Part shown: one piece after another, positions 5,691 to 8,230 of the stretch
Position numbering within the stretch: the first letter of the stretch is position 1
How the letters are laid out: each line of letters opens with the position of its first letter
NCBI GenBank assembly: GCA_027294925.1
Contig: JAPULM010000504.1
Location: 1 to 8,230 of the forward strand
Origin: a bacterium
GTDB lineage: Bacteria; Tectomicrobia; Entotheonellia; Entotheonellales; Entotheonellaceae
DNA length: 8,230 nucleotides
Direction of reading: 5' to 3'
Translations under genes and position numbers: made by a program
Notes under the pieces: generated by a model
Database searches by the model: none
Told to the model about the DNA's origin: nothing
The model's input: only the letters and a program-made list of their open reading frames with translations

Positions 5691-7067
5691 CTACAAGACG
5701 ACTTGCTTCTCTCGCAGTCGGTGAATGTCGTCATCGGCATAACCCAGATGTTGTAAAACCATGTCCGTATGCTGACCCAGAGTCGGTGGCGTCGTGCGCA
5801 GTTTCCCAGGTGTCTCGGCCATTCGAATCGGATTACTGACCAGCTTCACGGGTTTACCGTCGGGGTCGGTTAACTCGGACACCATCTGGTTGTGTTGGAA
5901 CTGCGGGTCGGCAAATAAATCCGCATAGGTATATACGGGCCCAGAGAGAATTTTAGCTTCTGCAAAGCGTTGTAACCACGTATCCCGAGGCTGTGCTTTG
6001 AGAAGCTCCGCTATTTTGGCATTAAGTGCCTCACCATGTTGTAGACGGCTCTCCCCAGTGGCGAAACGTGGGTCGTCAGCCAGACTTTCCAGGTCCGGCA
6101 TGGTGCTAAGCCGATCCCATCGGTCATCGCCAAAGGCCACTAAAGTAAGCGGTAAATCGCGGGTGGGATAAACCCCATACAAAGGCCGACGGGTCCAGTG
6201 TCCATGACCGGCCTTGCGAGGCTGGTCATGGGGATAATTGAGCGCCCAGGTGACAGGAAATGCCTGCGTGGCAATGGCCGTATCCAGCAGGGCCAGATCG
6301 ATCTTTTGCCCTATGCCGCGGCGCTGCCGCGCAACCAACCCAAGCAGCATGGCAATGGCGTTGTAATGCGCACCGGTCACATCACAGACGTAAAAACCAG
6401 CCGACATGGGTTCTCCGTCATCCGTGCCAATGATGCTCATCATACCGGACATTCCCTGGATGATATGATCCTGACCGCCTCGCGTACGGTAGGGCCCACT
6501 ATCACCATAACCTGATAATGAACAATAGATAATCTGCGGGTTACGTTGCCGTACTTGTTCGTAGTCTAAGCCAAGGCGTTCAATGACGCCGGGACGAAAA
6601 TTCTGCACCAGAATATCGGCTGTTGCCGCTAGCTGTAAGACAATTTCACGCCCCTCGGGGGTTTGCAAATTTATGGCAATACTATGCTTGTTGCGGTTGA
6701 TCGCGATAAAACTCTGGCTGCCACGCGCTAAATCCCCCGTCAGGCGCTCGACCTTAATAACCTCGGCCCCCATGTCGGAAAGAATTTGCGTCGATAACGG
6801 ACCAAATACGGCCCAACTCAAATCGACGATCTTAAGACCGGCAAGCGGTGGCGCTTGCTCCTGGCCCGCATCTTGATAAAGCTGATGGAGTTCTTGCTGC
6901 AAGGCCGCCATCTCGGCCTCTTTGTCTCGAATACGTCGTGTCAATGGATCTTGCGGTGTCGTCATGCCGTCTTTATGCTCCTCCGCCTCATTCACGTTCA
7001 AACGAATCGTATCCACTCGGTCCGAGGCGAGGCGATTATCAGCTTCGGTGGGTATACTCGAAGACAC
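5691..7067 (-). CDS. CaiB/BaiF family III CoA-transferase with N-terminal extension
   Basis: Predicted to move CoA between an acyl-CoA donor and a carboxylic acid through an enzyme-anhydride intermediate; the substrates cannot be read from sequence. It has 458 residues. The core domain starts near residue 75 with PLAGLKIVDLSWAVFGPL, then DMGAEVIKVERLTGD (98-112), NRNKHSIAINLQTPEGR (124-140), QNFRPGVIERLGLDY (155-169) and SLSGYGDSGPYRTRGGQDH (183-201). Asp229 in YVCDVTGAH is the probable catalytic aspartate. The C-terminal part has the usual ILSGPVYTYADLFADPQF. Residues 1-74 are an extension: 1-40 polar, 41-68 a probable short coiled coil (RRIRDKEAEMAALQQELHQL). Start: GTG at 7067 has GAGGAG six bases upstream. 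The internal ATG at codon 35 has a GGAGGAG twelve bases away and would give 424 residues. It is divergent from the DAHP synthase gene. Confidence 0.92.
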   Translation of the reverse strand: MSSSIPTEADNRLASDRVDTIRLNVNEAEEHKDGMTTPQDPLTRRIRDKEAEMAALQQELHQLYQDAGQEQAPPLAGLKIVDLSWAVFGPLSTQILSDMGAEVIKVERLTGDLARGSQSFIAINRNKHSIAINLQTPEGREIVLQLAATADILVQNFRPGVIERLGLDYEQVRQRNPQIIYCSLSGYGDSGPYRTRGGQDHIIQGMSGMMSIIGTDDGEPMSAGFYVCDVTGAHYNAIAMLLGLVARQRRGIGQKIDLALLDTAIATQAFPVTWALNYPHDQPRKAGHGHWTRRPLYGVYPTRDLPLTLVAFGDDRWDRLSTMPDLESLADDPRFATGESRLQHGEALNAKIAELLKAQPRDTWLQRFAEAKILSGPVYTYADLFADPQFQHNQMVSELTDPDGKPVKLVSNPIRMAETPGKLRTTPPTLGQHTDMVLQHLGYADDDIHRLREKQVVL

Positions 7068-7087
7068 AAGTCACTCCTCATGCATCC

Positions 7088-7117
7088 TATTTAGCCTCTG
7101 GAGATTTACCAAGACAA
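7088..7117 (-). promoter_or_regulatory. Weak candidate promoter of the CoA-transferase gene
   Basis: On the minus strand TTGTCT (7117-7112) is followed by 18 bases and TAAATA (7093-7088), about 20 bases before the GTG start. Both boxes match consensus only partly. The position is reasonable but the sequence evidence is weak. Confidence 0.25.
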
Positions 7118-7409
7118 CGCACAGTGTACCTGCTACATGCTCCAGGGACAAGCAGAGCTGCCTATTACCCAGAGCCAACCCTAGCAGACGCCAGGCAACG
7201 CATCTGCCGTACATGCTTACCTCAACATTAAGACATCCCGCTTCTCTGGCAATAGGTGTGGGGTGGTAAAATGGGATATGAAATAGAAATTAAAGTGTGC
7301 TAGTATACGGCCATTCTGCTTTCCATACGGGTGAGTGTTGAAAGTGTGTGCGCCGTGCAGTGCTCTGAGCGTTGTCTAGGTATCCGATAGCCCACTTGCC
7401 CATGATGAT

Positions 7410-7433
7410 ACCACCGTCGGCGTGTGGTTTTTT
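7410..7433 (+). terminator. Intrinsic terminator-like hairpin before the DAHP synthase gene (possible attenuator)
   Basis: ACCACCG (7410-7416), loop TCGG (7417-7420), then CG, a bulged T and GTGGT (7421-7428). The stem pairs seven bases with one bulge, and the T-run covers 7428-7433. The run ends three bases before the GGAG ribosome binding site at 7437-7440. A terminator in this place would stop transcription before the gene unless it is read through, which is the layout of a transcription attenuator. It could instead end a short upstream transcript. Confidence 0.5.
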
Positions 7434-7448
7434 AATGGAGATTCACTT

Positions 7449-8230
7449 ATGTACCCGACCACGGATGACGTCAGAATTGAGGGCGTTCGGCCGTTGCTGC
7501 CGGCCGGTATTCTTGTCAACGAGGAGCTGCCCATTACCAAAGAGGCGATGCAAACCGTCAGTACGACGCGTCAGCAAATTGCGGATATCATTGCTGGCCG
7601 TGATGATCGCCTGTTGGTTATTGTCGGACCCTGTTCTATTCATGATCCTAAGGCCGCGCTTGACTATGCCGGTCGGCTGAAAGAGCAGGCCGAGCGTCTG
7701 CACGGTGCCCTCTGCATCGTCATGCGGGTTTATTTCGAGAAACCGCGTACGACCGTGGGTTGGAAGGGTCTGATTAACGATCCGGACCTCGACGGCAGCT
7801 TCAATATTAATACCGGCTTGCGCCTGGCGCGTCGTTTACTTCTCGATCTGGCAAATATGGGCATGCCGATCGGATCGGAATTTCTGGATACGATTTCGCC
7901 ACAATTTACAGCAGATCTGACGTCATGGGGAGCCATTGGTGCCCGCACCACCGAAAGCCAGGTGCATCGTGAGTTGGCGTCAGGTTTGTCGATGCCGGTG
8001 GGTTTCAAAAATGGCACCGGGGGAAGCGTTCAAATTGCCATTGATGGCGTTGGCGCGGCCCGTCATCCGCACCATTTTCTCGGCGTTACCAAACAGGGCA
8101 TTGCGGGGATTATGTCGACCACAGGCAATGAAAGCTGCCATATCATTTTACGAGGTTCGACGCGAGGTTCCAATTACGACAGTGAAACTGTCAATGAAAC
8201 CGCTCGTTTGCTGCGCGCGGCCGGCTTGCC
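7449..8230 (+). CDS. aroG: 3-deoxy-7-phosphoheptulonate (DAHP) synthase, type I, 3' end outside window
   Basis: Condenses phosphoenolpyruvate and erythrose 4-phosphate, the first step of the shikimate pathway to aromatic amino acids. 260 codons are visible, running off the right edge; the family is about 350 residues, so roughly the last quarter is missing. Conserved active-site stretches are GPCSIHDP (60-67, Cys62), MRVYFEKPRTTVGWKGL (92-108, Arg93, Lys98), GSEFLDTISPQ (142-152), SWGAIGARTTESQVHRELAS (159-178, His173), VGFKNGT (184-190, Lys187) and CHIILRG (230-236). It closely follows the AroF/G/H class; I cannot tell from sequence which aromatic amino acid inhibits it. The ATG at 7449 is supported by GGAG eight bases upstream and by the AroG-like start (DDVRIEGVRPLLPAG). 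The terminator-like hairpin just upstream suggests control by attenuation. Confidence 0.95.
   Translation, partial: MYPTTDDVRIEGVRPLLPAGILVNEELPITKEAMQTVSTTRQQIADIIAGRDDRLLVIVGPCSIHDPKAALDYAGRLKEQAERLHGALCIVMRVYFEKPRTTVGWKGLINDPDLDGSFNINTGLRLARRLLLDLANMGMPIGSEFLDTISPQFTADLTSWGAIGARTTESQVHRELASGLSMPVGFKNGTGGSVQIAIDGVGAARHPHHFLGVTKQGIAGIMSTTGNESCHIILRGSTRGSNYDSETVNETARLLRAAGL

Larger units (their letters stand above)
7068..7448. other. Divergent intergenic stretch between the CoA-transferase and DAHP synthase genes
   Basis: 381 bases with no recognisable protein fragment. The segment at 7262-7310 is AT-rich and contains TAGTAT (7301-7306), a possible -10 box for the DAHP synthase gene, without a good -35. 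The last 40 bases hold a hairpin with a T-tract and the ribosome binding site. I found no convincing leader peptide and no T-box signature. Confidence 0.5.

Noticed and set aside
5416..5724. A 102-residue plus-strand open frame
   Set aside because: It lies opposite the recognisable cyclase relic and the end of the CoA-transferase gene, has no family resemblance and lacks a good ribosome binding site.
7052..7058. TATACTC half-site resembling the NadQ operator near the CoA-transferase start
   Set aside because: The second arm is missing and the site lies within coding sequence, so it is most likely chance.
7300..7448. T-box riboswitch or aromatic leader peptide before the DAHP synthase gene
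   Set aside because: The conserved T-box sequence is absent, and the short frames in the leader are not rich in Phe, Tyr or Trp codons.

Overview
The window is a bacterial chromosomal segment of moderate GC content, probably from an uncultured proteobacterium-like lineage. The evidence for this is a NadQ-type NAD regulator (a family best known from Alphaproteobacteria) beside nadA, a proteobacterial-style type I DAHP synthase, a family III CoA-transferase, and a peroxiredoxin that appears to use selenocysteine. The loose gene packing, the mixed pathway content and the decayed fragments of cyclase and CoA-transferase genes suggest a large environmental genome. A Tectomicrobia/Entotheonella-like host is possible, but this is only an inference.

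Left part (1-2516): after about 318 bases without a recognisable gene comes nadQ, a transcriptional regulator with a degenerate Nudix domain and a C-terminal winged helix. The promoter of nadA (quinolinate synthase) starts on the nadQ stop codon. Two copies of an inverted repeat, TATRCTCA-N3-TGAGYATA, lie on this promoter and just before the nadA ribosome binding site. Together they form a plausible complete local circuit controlling de novo NAD synthesis. nadB and nadC are not beside nadA.

Centre (2517-5690): an enolase-superfamily acid-sugar dehydratase (L-rhamnonate dehydratase-like) converges on a minus-strand peroxiredoxin of the Bcp/PrxQ type. That gene has an in-frame TGA exactly at the peroxidatic cysteine codon, and the reading frame and family motifs are intact on both sides up to a normal stop. 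The best reading is a selenoprotein, which standard gene callers would cut to a 63-residue fragment. A candidate bacterial SECIS stem-loop follows the TGA. Upstream lie a relic of a CaiB/BaiF CoA-transferase and a near-consensus minus-strand promoter. Next is an NAD-type short-chain dehydrogenase, followed by a relic of a class III nucleotide cyclase with an internal deletion and a nonsense codon.

Right part (5691-8230): a full-length CaiB/BaiF CoA-transferase (minus strand), with an unusual N-terminal coiled-coil extension, diverges from a DAHP synthase gene (plus strand, cut by the window end). A hairpin followed by six T residues ends three bases before the DAHP synthase ribosome binding site and could act as an attenuator. 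Apart from the nadQ-nadA pair, the genes look like independent single-gene units rather than an operon.
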